DNA of 64,000 nt from Chitinolyticbacter albus (GTDB lineage Bacteria; Pseudomonadota; Gammaproteobacteria; Burkholderiales; Chitinibacteraceae), in contig NZ_JANBVF010000010.1 in NCBI RefSeq assembly GCF_024437655.1, positions 124,001-188,000 of the forward strand, given 5' to 3'. Under the pieces are notes generated by a model. That model saw only the letters and a list, made by a program, of their open reading frames with translations, was not told the DNA's origin and did no database searches. Position numbers and translations under genes: made by a program. Shown one piece after another: positions 27,200 through 38,835 of the stretch. The first letter of the stretch is position 1; each line of letters begins with the position of its first letter.

Positions 27200-30100
27200 A
27201 TGACCCGTTTTGTGGCCACAACCTTGCTGTCCCGATTGACTGTCCCGCTGAACTTGACGGTTTTGCTGCGCACGGCACTACCCACACTGATGATGTTGGG
27301 TGTTGCGACCTTGCCTGCTGTAGCGATGGCCGAAGACACCGTCTGCGCCAAGGTCAAGATCGAGATCAAGCAGGAGCTGACGCTGGAGCGGCAGGCGTTC
27401 GACGCTGAGATGAAGATCAACAACACCACCGACAGTGGTGTGATCGAGAACGTCGAGGTCGTGGTCAAGGTCACCGACGAGGATGGCACTCCGATATCCA
27501 TCACCAGCAACCCGAACGATCTGTCGGCCAAGTTCTTCGTCCGACTCTCCAGCAAACAGCAGATTTCGGACGTGGATGGCACCGGCACGGTCAACCCCAA
27601 GACCACGGCCATCATCAACTGGCTGATCATTCCGGCGCCGGGCTCGGCCGGTACCGCGCCAAGCGGCAAGAAATACCTGGTCGGTGCCACCTTGCGCTAT
27701 CGCTATGGCGGGGAGAACACGGTGCTGGAGATCTCGCCGGACGTGATCACGGTGAAACCACTGCCCTCGTTGACACTGGATTACTTCCTGCCACGGGATG
27801 TGGAAGGCGATGATCCGATGACCAGCGAGATCGAACCTGTCGTGCCGTTCACGCTCGGCGTGCGGGTCCGCAACACCGGCGTGGCCGCCGCCAAAAACCT
27901 GAAGATCGATTCGGCTCAACCCAAGATCATCGAGAACAAACAGGGGCTGGCGATCAACTTCCAGCTTACTGGCAGCTACGTGAACGACGCGCCGGCGCAG
28001 AACTCGCTGCTGATCAATTTTGGCGACATCGCGGCCGACACGGCCAAGATGGGCCGCTGGATCATGGAAACCAGTCTGGCCGGCCGCTTTACCGAGTTCA
28101 CCGCGCGCTTCACCCATGCCGACGAGCTGGGCGGGGCACTGACTTCGCTGTTGCAGGCGACCAATACCCACACCCTAATCCGCGATGTGCGGGTCGATTT
28201 GCCGGGGCGCGATTACGTGCGCGACTTCCTGGCGCAGGATGGGGATGTGATCCGGGTGTACGAATCGGACAGCACCGATACCGAGGTCACCGATTTTTCG
28301 GCCCAGGCCCAGCTGCAGGCGGTGGCCGGCGGCAGCACCGCCAATTACAAGCTGAGCGTGCCGCCAATCGCGGGGTTCGTCTATGCGCGCCTGCCCGATC
28401 CGTTCCAGGGGCAGAAGGCGCTGGGTCGGCTGGTTCGTGCCGATGGCAAGGTGCTTTCCGCCGAAAACGTCTGGCTGTCGCGCAGTCGCAATCCGGATAC
28501 CAAGCAATGGCAGTACTGGTTCAACCTGTTTGACGTGAACAGCAACGGCCAGTATGCCGCTGAATTCCAGGCCCCGCCCGTGGCGGACCGGCCGCCGCTG
28601 CTGCAATTCATTCCGGATCGAACCGTTAAGGAAGGGCAGCAGGTTTCCTTCCTGGTGGAGGGCTCCAGCCCGGATGGCAAACCCGTGCAACTGGGGGCCG
28701 CGCCGCTGCCGGCCGGGGCTGGCTTCAGCGCGCAGGCCGCGCAGGGCGGGCTGGCACGCAGCCTGTTCGACTGGACCCCGGCCAAGGGCCAGGCCGGCAG
28801 CTATCTGGTGGTATACACGGCGACCGATGGCAAGCTCAGCGCGACCCGTAGTGCGCTGATCACGGTGGAAGCGGATGATCCGCCGCCGGGCCCTGGCACG
28901 CCGCAGCTGCTTGCGCCGTTGGCCGGTGCGCATGTGACGCAACTCAAACCGGCGCTGAGCGTGCAGCCGGGCCGGCACGAGCGTGATCCGACCACCCGTG
29001 TCGAATTCGAGGTCTACGCCGATGCGGCGATGACGCAGCAGGTGGCGGTGGGCGCAGCCAGCAAGGTGGGTGACGCACCCGTCGCGCTGACGCTGACTGA
29101 GGCGCTGAATGACAATACGCACTATTGGTGGCGTGCTCGGGCGCACGATGGCAGTGAGCTCTATAGCGCCTGGGTGCAGGGGCAATTCTTCATCAATCAG
29201 TTCAACGATGCGCCGGAAGGTTTCAACCTCACCAGTCCGGCGCCTAACGCCGAGGTGGCGGAAGTGCAGCCGACGCTGAGCTGGACCCATGCCCTCGACA
29301 AGGATGGGGATGCCATCACTTACAGCATTGCCGTCTACAAGGACGCTGCGCTGAGCCAGGTGGTGACCAGCGCAGCCGAGCTGTCGCCGGCAGAAGGCGG
29401 TAGCAGCAGTTGGTTGGTACCGCTGGCGTTGACCAACCATGCCAAGTATTACTGGCGGGTCATGGCTCGGGATGCGCTCGGCGCCCAGACGGCCAGTCCG
29501 GCGCGCTCCTTCGTGGTCGACACCGGCAACGCGGCACCGACGGCCCCCAGCGTGCTGAACCCACTGCCGGGTAGCCAGGCGGAGAGCAGCCCGGTGGCAT
29601 TGACGATTAGCAACAGCAGCGATGCGGATGGCGACCTGATCACCTATGTATTTGAGCTGGATACGGTCAATACCTTCGATTCCGGTAACAAGCGCAGCTC
29701 CGGGCAGGTGATCCAGTCGCTGGGTGACAGCACGGCCTGGGCTGTCGACAATCTGCGGGAAAACCAGCGCTATTACTGGCGGGTGCAGGCGCAGGATGGG
29801 CGGGCCGAATCGGCTTGGGCGGTGGCTGATTTCTTGATGAATGCCGTCAACGAAGCACCGCCGTCGCCCGCGATCAATAATCCGGGAGACGGTGCCTGGG
29901 TGGGCACGGTACATCCGAGCCTGGAGCTTCATCCGGTGGAAGATCCGGAAGGCGATACGGTGACTTATCAGTTCCAGGTATTCGCCGATCAGGGGCTGAA
30001 CCAGCTGGTGGTGGAAGGCAGCGCCAACAGCGCGGCCTGGGTCAGCAGCAGCGCCTTGAAGGATAGGGCAACGTTCTGGTGGCGGGCTCGGGCTGTGGAT

Positions 30101-31174
30101 GCGCAGGGTGCGGCTAGTGCCTGGAGCGCTGCTGCACAGCTGTATGTGAGTTCGGTACCGTATCAGGATCCAACCATACAAGTGATCACGCCGGCTACGC
30201 CGTTGGAGCCGATCTGGAATGGCGGGAACAGCCCCAAGTGGGTGTCGATTACCTGGCGAGGGGTCAACCCCAGTCTGGATGCCACGGTGGCGTTGTATTA
30301 CAGCAATACACAAACCGGTTACTCTGGCACTCAGATCATCGACGGGATTAAGCAATCTGCCGGGAGTGTGGCTGCCAGCTACCTATGGAACGTGACTGAG
30401 CTCGCCCCTGGCACCTATTACGTGTATGCGGTGATCTATGATGCGCGTGGCGTGGGCAGAGCCTACGCGCCCGGTGCGGTGGTGATCGCGCCTGCGGTCC
30501 GCTCCGGCCGGATTCTGGTGACGTCCGGGCAAGGGGGGGTGACCAATGAAGCCGGCGGTAGTACCACGATCAAGGTCAAGTTGGGCAATAAGCCGGCCCA
30601 GGATGTGGTTGTGCCACTGATCGTGAACAATTCACGCGAGGCCTACACTCAGCCTGCTCAACTGGTGTTCACCCCGCAAAACTGGGCAGCAGACCAGATA
30701 GTGACTATCCGCGGTCGCAACGATTGTGTGCGGGATGGCAATCAGGCCTACACGGTGACGGCAGGGCAGGCGATCTCGCTGGATGGGCAGTACATGGGGA
30801 TCAGCGGTACTAAGGTCAGCCTCGTCAACATGGATGATACCGATTGGTCTGGCAGCAGCAATAATCCGAACATCAATCTGTGTGATCTGGCGCTGGTTAG
30901 CGAGAAACAGGTGGGCGGGGGGTATTGGGAGGCGGTGTTGTCGGTGGAGTTGACCAATACCGGTCATGATGCGGCCGCGATCCGGGCGCAGTTGAGCCAG
31001 GTTCCTGGTGGATTCACCGTGGTGGACGGTGTGTCGCAGTTTGGTGCGGTACGTAGCCAGGAGAGTGCGCGCTCGGCGGATACGATTACGGTCCGTGCGC
31101 CGTATTCGTTGAAGGATGTGTTGCTGCAAGTGAGTGTGGGCTTCCGCTGGGCCGTGGTGGTGACTGCGCAATAA
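27200..31174 (+). CDS. Giant exoprotein with CARDB-like, FN3-like and Calx-beta-like domains (module protein C2)
   Basis: Exported protein of 1324 residues. The signal peptide is unusually long (MTRFVATTLLSRLTVPLNLT to VAMA, about 48 residues), then EDTVCAKVKI. Early residues are CARDB-like, with adhesin-type stretches. An Ig/cadherin-like domain is near 464-560 (DRTVKEGQQVSFLVEG ... LFDWTPAKGQAG). About four FN3-like repeats at 565-990 share the phrase (H/R)YYWRVxAxD. A Calx-beta-like domain lies at ~1101-1193 (GGVTNEAGGSTTIKVKLG, LVFTPQNWAADQIVTIRG), and a CARDB-like domain ends the protein. It occupies the C position of the second module but is not an evident homologue of C1. The secretion-apparatus genes begin about 150 bp downstream. 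Confidence 0.8.
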   Translation: MTRFVATTLLSRLTVPLNLTVLLRTALPTLMMLGVATLPAVAMAEDTVCAKVKIEIKQELTLERQAFDAEMKINNTTDSGVIENVEVVVKVTDEDGTPISITSNPNDLSAKFFVRLSSKQQISDVDGTGTVNPKTTAIINWLIIPAPGSAGTAPSGKKYLVGATLRYRYGGENTVLEISPDVITVKPLPSLTLDYFLPRDVEGDDPMTSEIEPVVPFTLGVRVRNTGVAAAKNLKIDSAQPKIIENKQGLAINFQLTGSYVNDAPAQNSLLINFGDIAADTAKMGRWIMETSLAGRFTEFTARFTHADELGGALTSLLQATNTHTLIRDVRVDLPGRDYVRDFLAQDGDVIRVYESDSTDTEVTDFSAQAQLQAVAGGSTANYKLSVPPIAGFVYARLPDPFQGQKALGRLVRADGKVLSAENVWLSRSRNPDTKQWQYWFNLFDVNSNGQYAAEFQAPPVADRPPLLQFIPDRTVKEGQQVSFLVEGSSPDGKPVQLGAAPLPAGAGFSAQAAQGGLARSLFDWTPAKGQAGSYLVVYTATDGKLSATRSALITVEADDPPPGPGTPQLLAPLAGAHVTQLKPALSVQPGRHERDPTTRVEFEVYADAAMTQQVAVGAASKVGDAPVALTLTEALNDNTHYWWRARAHDGSELYSAWVQGQFFINQFNDAPEGFNLTSPAPNAEVAEVQPTLSWTHALDKDGDAITYSIAVYKDAALSQVVTSAAELSPAEGGSSSWLVPLALTNHAKYYWRVMARDALGAQTASPARSFVVDTGNAAPTAPSVLNPLPGSQAESSPVALTISNSSDADGDLITYVFELDTVNTFDSGNKRSSGQVIQSLGDSTAWAVDNLRENQRYYWRVQAQDGRAESAWAVADFLMNAVNEAPPSPAINNPGDGAWVGTVHPSLELHPVEDPEGDTVTYQFQVFADQGLNQLVVEGSANSAAWVSSSALKDRATFWWRARAVDAQGAASAWSAAAQLYVSSVPYQDPTIQVITPATPLEPIWNGGNSPKWVSITWRGVNPSLDATVALYYSNTQTGYSGTQIIDGIKQSAGSVAASYLWNVTELAPGTYYVYAVIYDARGVGRAYAPGAVVIAPAVRSGRILVTSGQGGVTNEAGGSTTIKVKLGNKPAQDVVVPLIVNNSREAYTQPAQLVFTPQNWAADQIVTIRGRNDCVRDGNQAYTVTAGQAISLDGQYMGISGTKVSLVNMDDTDWSGSSNNPNINLCDLALVSEKQVGGGYWEAVLSVELTNTGHDAAAIRAQLSQVPGGFTVVDGVSQFGAVRSQESARSADTITVRAPYSLKDVLLQVSVGFRWAVVVTAQ

Positions 31175-31258
31175 GTTTCGATCACCGCAACACGGCGGCA
31201 CTTAGCTAAGATAAAATCGCTGTTACAAAACAAAGTAAAGCAGTATCAGGGAGTTGCA

Positions 31259-31327
31259 GTGAGAAAGTGGTTGGGGGCGCGGCAAGGCGTTGGTCTGGCG
31301 CTTGCAAGCTGGGGATGGCGATGGTGA
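31259..31327 (+). CDS. Possible 23-codon leader peptide before gspF
   Basis: A GTG with a well-placed GGGAG opens a 23-codon frame (MRKWLGARQGVGLALASWGW, then RWW and TGA). The product has a basic start, a short hydrophobic core and five tryptophans. It ends 6 bp inside gspF, so it could couple translation. It may be chance, or the start of a longer gspF in another frame could be misjudged. Confidence 0.25.
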   Translation: MRKWLGARQGVGLALASWGWRW

Positions 31328-32504
31328 GCTATTCCTTGCGTGTACAGACGCTGGAGGGCAAGGTGCATAGCATTGCGGTAGACGCTGCCAGCGAAGGGGA
31401 GGCAGTGCGCAAGGCTGCTGCGCTGGGTGTGACCGTGGTCGGTTTTGATCGCCCTTCCGCTGCGCGCATCCCGGCTACTGGCAGGCGTTTTTCCCTGCCC
31501 TTGTTCAGCCAGGAGCTGCTTGCGTTGCTGGAAGCAGGTCTCGTTCTGACCGAGGCGTTGGCAACCCTGTTACGCAAGGAGCGCTCGCCGGTCGCACGCA
31601 CCCTGTTGGAGGCTATCGTTCGCGGTCTGCAACAGGGCAGCAACTTTTCCGACGTGCTGGCGCGCTATCCCGAACATTTTCCGGAGCTGTACGTCGCGAC
31701 CGTACGCGCCGCCGAGCGCACGGGCAACCTGCAGGAAGTCCTGGCGCGTTACATCGGTTATCAACTGCAGTTCGACGCCATACGCAAGAAGCTCATCGCG
31801 GCATCGATCTATCCGGTGATGCTGATGCTGGTCGGCGGCTTCATCGCCCTGTTCCTGCTGGGCTACGTGGTGCCACGCTTCAGTGCGGTCTACGATGCGA
31901 CCGGTCGCGACGTTTCGGTTTTGTCCATGGCGTTGCTGGGGTTCGGACGCTTGCTCAACCAATATTGGTGGCAGGCGGCCCTTGCCACGGTGGCGAGTTG
32001 CTCGTTGCTGGCATACATCGTGGTGCATCCGGTCTGGCGTCAGCGGTTGCTTGAGCGCCTGCTCGCGTTGCCGTGGCTAGCGCGCAAAAGTGATGAGTTT
32101 CGCATGGCCAGGTTCTATCGGGCCTGTGGCTTGCTGTTACAGGCAGGGATACCTCTGCCACGGGCACTCTCAATGTTGTCGGGCCTGTTGTCGCAGCAGC
32201 AGCAGACGCGACTCTCGCGGGCCCGCCGCGAGCTGGAATCCGGTAAGTCTTTCTCCGACGTGTTGCAATTTCACCAACTGGCTGGGCCTATAGACGAATC
32301 GCTGATCAAGGTGGGCGAGCAGACCGGACGATTGGCCGACATGCTTGAGCGCGTCGCCCGATTTTACGATGACGATTTTTCGCGCTGGCTCGATTGGATT
32401 TCGCGGCTGCTAGAGCCCGTGTTGATGGCATTGATCGGCTTGGTGATCGGCACGGTCGTGATATTGCTTTACGTGCCCATTCTAGACTTGGCCGGGAACT
32501 TGAA

Positions 32505-32508
<4 letters not shown>
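31321..32508 (+). CDS. gspF: Type II secretion / type IV pilus inner-membrane platform protein GspF
   Basis: Polytopic inner-membrane platform protein of a T2SS-like machine, 395 residues. It has two GspF domains (PF00482): one around LPLFSQELLALLEAGLVLTE ... AAERTGNLQEVLARYI, one around FRMARFYRACGLLLQAGIPL ... IKVGEQTGRLADMLERV. Three membrane segments are visible, near 165-185, 215-235 and the C-terminus (LIGLVIGTVVILLYVPI). ATG 31321 follows GGGGA with 5-bp spacing; upstream in-frame starts at 31267 or 31315 are less likely. The stop overlaps gspE (ATGA). It opens the secretion operon right after the exoprotein genes. Confidence 0.9.
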
Positions 32509-34170
<1,662 letters not shown>

Positions 34171-34184
<14 letters not shown>

Positions 34185-35451
34185 AGCGCGGATCTACCTG
34201 CATGGCACGGGCCTGCGCTGGCTCGATACTGACCCGGCAGGCGAGGAACAGGAGCTCGTGTTTGCAAGTCAGCTTCAGCCGCTATCCGCGCAGGCGATCG
34301 ATGAACTGGAGTCAACACTGGAGCAAGTGCTGGCATCGCTGCAGGCGCGCGATGTGCGGGTGTTGCTCGCTGCCAATCTGGCGCAGTGGTTCAGTCTGCC
34401 ATGGAGCGGCGCGCTGGTTGGCCCAGACGGGGCACAAGCGCAATGCCGTTTTCGTTTATTGGATTTATGGGGCGATCAGCGTGCTGCTAGTGCCCTATGT
34501 GAAGTGGCCAGCCATGGCTATGGAAAGCCGGCAGCAGCGGTCTGCCTTGATCGTGACCTCTTTGCTTGTCTGAACCGGGTGCTGGTGCGGCATGGTAAGC
34601 GCCTCCGCGGTTTGCGCGCCCTTGCCGTAGATACATGGTACGTGGTTCAGCGACAGGTCGCAGATTCATGTTATGGCTATGCAGTGATTGAGGAAGGGGT
34701 GGTCTCGCTGTTTGTCTGCGATGGTGGACGGTTGCGCTACGTCGCAGGGCAATCCTGGCACGAAGACTGGGCTGAGGTGGTGTCCTTGCTGTGGCACCGT
34801 TCACAGGTCAGGGGCTTGAAGCCCATGCCGCTGCATGTGCTGTCCTTGATCAGCGAAGGCTCGATGCAGCGCGAATTGCCAGGCAAGCGATTGCATTGGC
34901 CTGATGCATATGCCCAGCTTGCACTGCCGGCCATCGGAGCCAACGAGTGGCCAGAGTTTGCCCCGGTCTCGCGCAATGACAAGATCCGATTCGGTGCGCT
35001 GGCAGTGGGTGTGCTGCTGTCGCTGATATCTGGTTGGAGCCTATGGCAGGCCCACGCAGAACTGGCTAAGGCACAGGTGGCACTTGCGCGCGCCGAGCCG
35101 CGTTTGATCCGTAAGTCTGTGTTGAATGAGTCTGAACAAAAACGGCTGCAGCAGAAAGTGGAGGCCGTGAACCGGCTGATTTTGCAACTGAATCTGCCCT
35201 ATCCGGCATTGATGTCGGCGCTGGCGCCGGCATCCGACCAGATTGCGTTACGCGATATACAGCTCAGGCAAAGCGCTGACGGTGCCAGAGTAAAGCTGAT
35301 GGTGTCATCCAGCGATGCTGCAGCGATGACTGGATACTACGCTCAGCTGCTACGTCATCCGCGGTTGGATCGGGTGCTGTTGCTCAAGCATGAGATTGCC
35401 AAGACCACGGCACCGCAGTTCGATTTCGAGCTGGAGGCCGTATGGCATTAA
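34171..35451 (+). CDS. GspL/PilM-PilN-like assembly protein
   Basis: Bitopic inner-membrane protein of 426 residues. The first ~265 residues resemble a divergent actin-like cytoplasmic domain (VDTWYVVQRQVADSCYGYAV is in the right place). A single membrane helix follows (FGALAVGVLLSLISGWSLW), then a coiled segment (LNESEQKRLQQKVEAVNRLI) and a small ferredoxin-like periplasmic domain. This is the arrangement of GspL, or of PilM and PilN fused. GTG 34171 has a strong AGGAGG upstream and overlaps gspE. It should link the ATPase to the platform. Sequence similarity is low and the assignment rests on topology and operon position. Confidence 0.7.
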
Positions 35452-35999
35452 GACGATGGATGTTATGGCTGCGCTGGGGGATGTGGCGCACTTGGGTTTG
35501 GTTGGGCTGGGTGGGGACATTGGGCGTAGTGGTGGCCCTGCTCGGTTCATACATGCTTGAGCTCGCTGAACAGCAAAGGCAAGAAGCGAAGGACATCCTG
35601 ATAGCACTGAAAACCAAGCCAGCTCGTACCGATGAGGTGCGGCCAATCCAGTCGCCTATCGATGATTTGCCAATGTTCTATGCCTCGCTACCTAAGCGTG
35701 AAGGCTTGCCGATCTTGCTGGACCGTTTGTTTGTACTTGCTGCACGTCACTCACTGCAGTTGTCCGCAGGTGAATACCTGCTCCAGTTAGATCCTCAAGC
35801 CGGTGTGCAACGCTATCGATTGCAGTTGCCAGTTGTTGGCAGCTATGACGCGATTTCCGGCTTTGTTGCGGAGGCATTGCATGCCATTCCCACGTTGACC
35901 GTCGAGTCGATCCACCTGAAACGTAACAGCATTGATGCCGATCAACTGGAAGCCGAATTGCAGTTGCAGCTGTTATTGCAAATAGAGGCTCCGCGGTGA
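35442..35999 (+). CDS. GspM/PilO-like assembly protein
   Basis: Bitopic membrane protein of 185 residues: a short Trp-rich N-terminus, one membrane helix (LGWVGTLGVVVALLGSYML), a heptad-like segment (LELAEQQRQEAKDILIAL) and a periplasmic ferredoxin-like domain. This matches the PilO/GspM pattern and its usual position after the GspL-like gene, which it overlaps by 10 bp. Its role would be pairing with the L-like protein in the assembly platform. Assignment is by topology and context. Confidence 0.65.
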   Translation: MALRRWMLWLRWGMWRTWVWLGWVGTLGVVVALLGSYMLELAEQQRQEAKDILIALKTKPARTDEVRPIQSPIDDLPMFYASLPKREGLPILLDRLFVLAARHSLQLSAGEYLLQLDPQAGVQRYRLQLPVVGSYDAISGFVAEALHAIPTLTVESIHLKRNSIDADQLEAELQLQLLLQIEAPR

Positions 36000-36484
36000 A
36001 GGTGCGTCAGATTGGATTGGTATTTGCCCTAATCGTGTCGTCGGCATTGACCTGGTGGGCTGGTCACGCTGAAGAGGTGGTGCCTGCGCAGGCGATCATT
36101 CGCCACGCTAGCCTGACATCGCCCACTCCGCTGCCGATGCAAAAGCAATCGCAGCTACTGCGGCAGGATCGGCGTGAACCTGCGGGCGGTGAAAATCCAT
36201 TCCAAGTAGCCGCTTGGCGGAAAGAGACCACACCGGCCCCATCTGCGGCCGCAGTACCGGCTTCGCCCTCCGCACCTGTTTTACCGTTCAAGTTGCTGGG
36301 GCGATATGTGGATGATGAGCGCGAATCCTTTTTCCTGCAGTACGGGGAACGGAACGTCGTTGCGAGTATTGGAGACGTGATTGACGATACGTACAAGCTG
36401 GTGTCGCTCGAGGGAGGTGTCTTGAAATTTAACTATCTGCCACTTGATATCCAACAGACCCTGGTGGTCGGAGAACAGAATTGA
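35996..36484 (+). CDS. GspC/PilP-like periplasmic linker protein
   Basis: Protein of 162 residues with an N-terminal hydrophobic signal or anchor (IGLVFALIVSSALTWWAGHA), a Pro/Ala-rich linker (PAPSAAAVPASPSAPVLPF) and a small beta domain (FKLLGRYVDDERESFFLQYG ... IGDVIDDTYKLVSL) like the homology region of GspC/PilP. That domain normally contacts the secretin N0 domain. GTG 35996 overlaps the previous stop and its own stop overlaps the secretin start, so the operon is tightly coupled. Similar proteins are labelled as secretion system X components in public annotation (recollection). Confidence 0.65.
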   Translation: MKVRQIGLVFALIVSSALTWWAGHAEEVVPAQAIIRHASLTSPTPLPMQKQSQLLRQDRREPAGGENPFQVAAWRKETTPAPSAAAVPASPSAPVLPFKLLGRYVDDERESFFLQYGERNVVASIGDVIDDTYKLVSLEGGVLKFNYLPLDIQQTLVVGEQN

Positions 36485-38832
36485 GGAGCTGTATCTACAC
36501 GGGATTTTTTCGCCGGATCGCTTGGATTGTTCTTGTCCTGGTATTGAGCGGATGTGCTGGTTATCGGGAGTTTCGCGATGCCAAGGAGCTTTCGGCACAA
36601 GGCAAGCAGCAGGAGTCGCTGGCAAAGTTGGAGGAGGCATCCAGACTGGATCCCGGTAATGCAGAGTACAGGATAGCGTTGTTGTCGCAGCGGAACTTGC
36701 TGATAAACCAGACTTTACGACCCGCCGATCTGGCGAGACGCAATGGCAATATCACCGACGCGGAGAAGGGGTACCGCCAGGCGCTGGCTATCGATCCGGA
36801 TAACGTCGTCGCCAAGCAAGGGCTAGAGGCAATCTATCAGGAGCGCAAGCACAGGCAGGTATTGGTAGAGGTGGACGCAATGATAGGCACCAGCGACCCT
36901 GCAGTACTGGAGCAGGCCGGGGAGATGTTGCGGTCCGTGTTGGCTGAGAATCCGCAACAGAAAGAGGCATTGCAACTCAAAGAGCGGCTTGCCAGTGCGC
37001 AAAAGGGCGGTGAATTGGCCGAGCTGGCGCTTTCTGCCAAGTACAAGAAGCCAATTACGCTTGAGTTTAGAGATGCGCCATTCAAGTCTGTTTTTGACGT
37101 CATTTCCAAAGTTTCGGGGCTCAACTTCTTTTTTGACAAGGAGATACGGCCAGATCTCAAGGTTACCATTCTGGCCAAGAATACCTCGATAGAGGATGCA
37201 GTTCGTCTGATGTTGGTGACAAATCAGCTTGAGCAGAAAGTACTTGGTGCGGACTCCATACTCATTTATCCAAATACGCCGCAAAAAACGAAGGATTATC
37301 AATCGTTGTCGGTACGTTCGTTTTTTGTGGCGAATGCTGATATCAAGGCGGTTGCCAATACCCTCAAGACCATACTCAAAGTCAAGGACATGGTGGCTGA
37401 CGAGCGCCTGGGCATTCTGATCGTTCGCGATTCACCGGATGTGATCCGTATGGCGGAGCGACTCGTTGCCTTGCAAGATGTGGCTGACCCAGAAGTGATG
37501 CTGGAAGTAGAGGTATTAGAGGTACAGCGCTCACGCTTGATGGAACTGGGCGTCCGCTGGCCGGAACAGCTCAGCTTATCGCCACTGGTCGCTGAGGGGG
37601 CCGCCTTTACGCTGAACGACCTGCTCAACTTGAACAAGGACAAGATTGCAGTTGGTCTCGGAAATACCACGATCAATGCACGCAAGGAAGATCAGGATAG
37701 CAATATCCTCGCCAATCCACGCATCCGAGTACGGAACAAGGAAAAAGCCAAAATCATGATCGGCGACCGGGTTCCGGTTTTTACCACCAATCAGAACGGG
37801 ACTTCAGGTTTTGCATCCGAGTCGGTTAGCTATCTTGATGTGGGTCTCAAACTGGAGGTGGAACCGAATATCTATCTGGACGAGGATGTCGCTATCCGAG
37901 TGAATCTGGAAGTCTCGAATATCATTCGCGAGGTTATCGGCTCCGCGAAATCGATTGCGTACCAGATCGGTACACGCAATGCCTCGACCGTGCTGAGGCT
38001 AAAGGATGGGGAAACGCAGGTCCTGGCTGGCTTGATCAGCGACGAGGATCGCAGTACCGGCAACCGTGTACCTGGTTTAGGAGAGTTTCCCGTTTTGGGG
38101 CGCCTGTTTGGTAGCCAGAAAGACGATACCAAACGCAGCGAGATCATGCTGTCGATCACGCCCCGGGTGATACGTAGCATACGTCGTCCGGACTTGGCTA
38201 ATACCGAGTTTGATTCTGGTACCGAGGTCTCGGTCGGCGCAAAGCCTCTGCGCCTGGTTCCAGCCCAGGAAGACAAAACTTCACCAGCTGGTACCGTAGA
38301 AAAGCAGGCTACAGCCAAGGTGACTATCCCTGGGGCTGCCGTTGGCAAGGTACCAGTCAAGAATGGTGCGTTGGCTGGGGGCTCGGCGAGCGAGTCCATC
38401 GCGGTTGGAACAGCTCAAGCCGGCGGGTTGAGCTTGGCATGGGGTGGGCCTGCAGAGGTTGGATCTGGAGAGCAGTTCAGTCTCGTGGTACGTATCAACA
38501 GCAACGAGCCCTTGCAGGGGGTGCCAATGTTGGTCTCGTACGACCCGGCCTATGTGCAGTTGATTTCGGTGCAGGAGGGGGATTTCCTCAAACAACAGGC
38601 GGGAGGAACGGTATTTAACCAGCGTACCGATCCAGTACAAGGCAAGGTCTTTGTGTCAAATGTCAGGCATGGTCCGGCGGGAGTGAATGGGAGTGGTTCG
38701 CTGGCTACATTCACGTTCAAATCGTTGAAGGCTGGACTTACCAAGGTGAATGTCATGTCCATCAGTCCGGAGCCCGTGCCGGCGCAGGCGTTGCCGCTAC
38801 CGATTGTCCATGCCATGAAAATTGGGAACTAG
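36481..38832 (+). CDS. gspD: Lipoprotein secretin (GspD/PilQ-like) with C-terminal cohesin-like domain
   Basis: Outer-membrane channel of the secretion apparatus, 783 residues. TTG 36481 is the only reasonable start: GGAGA lies 6 bp upstream and the product opens with a lipoprotein signal (IAWIVLVLVLSGC). TPR-like repeats occupy ~30-165 (LDPGNAEYRIALLS; LAIDPDNVVAKQG). The secretin N domains follow (ITLEFRDAPFKSVFDVISK; SVRSFFVANADIKAVANTLK), then the barrel ~330-570 (VMLEVEVLEVQRSRL, NPRIRVRNKEKAKIMIGDRV, VPGLGEFPVLGRLFGS). Residues ~640-783 form a cohesin-type beta sandwich (LVVRINSNEPLQGVPMLVSY, GSLATFTFKSLKAG). The cohesin tail is unusual for GspD. A self-anchored lipoprotein may not need a pilotin. 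Confidence 0.9.
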   Translation: MRSCIYTGFFRRIAWIVLVLVLSGCAGYREFRDAKELSAQGKQQESLAKLEEASRLDPGNAEYRIALLSQRNLLINQTLRPADLARRNGNITDAEKGYRQALAIDPDNVVAKQGLEAIYQERKHRQVLVEVDAMIGTSDPAVLEQAGEMLRSVLAENPQQKEALQLKERLASAQKGGELAELALSAKYKKPITLEFRDAPFKSVFDVISKVSGLNFFFDKEIRPDLKVTILAKNTSIEDAVRLMLVTNQLEQKVLGADSILIYPNTPQKTKDYQSLSVRSFFVANADIKAVANTLKTILKVKDMVADERLGILIVRDSPDVIRMAERLVALQDVADPEVMLEVEVLEVQRSRLMELGVRWPEQLSLSPLVAEGAAFTLNDLLNLNKDKIAVGLGNTTINARKEDQDSNILANPRIRVRNKEKAKIMIGDRVPVFTTNQNGTSGFASESVSYLDVGLKLEVEPNIYLDEDVAIRVNLEVSNIIREVIGSAKSIAYQIGTRNASTVLRLKDGETQVLAGLISDEDRSTGNRVPGLGEFPVLGRLFGSQKDDTKRSEIMLSITPRVIRSIRRPDLANTEFDSGTEVSVGAKPLRLVPAQEDKTSPAGTVEKQATAKVTIPGAAVGKVPVKNGALAGGSASESIAVGTAQAGGLSLAWGGPAEVGSGEQFSLVVRINSNEPLQGVPMLVSYDPAYVQLISVQEGDFLKQQAGGTVFNQRTDPVQGKVFVSNVRHGPAGVNGSGSLATFTFKSLKAGLTKVNVMSISPEPVPAQALPLPIVHAMKIGN

Positions 38833-38835
38833 ACG

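Noticed and set aside
28175-30355. A 726-codon minus-strand frame opposite C2
   Set aside because: It is a shadow of a high-GC gene; the protein is a random Arg/Gly/His mix with no domain.
10097-31174. Dockerin partners for the cohesin-like domain in C1 or C2
   Set aside because: I saw no duplicated calcium-loop dockerin pattern (DxNxDGxxN-type pairs) in the giant proteins.
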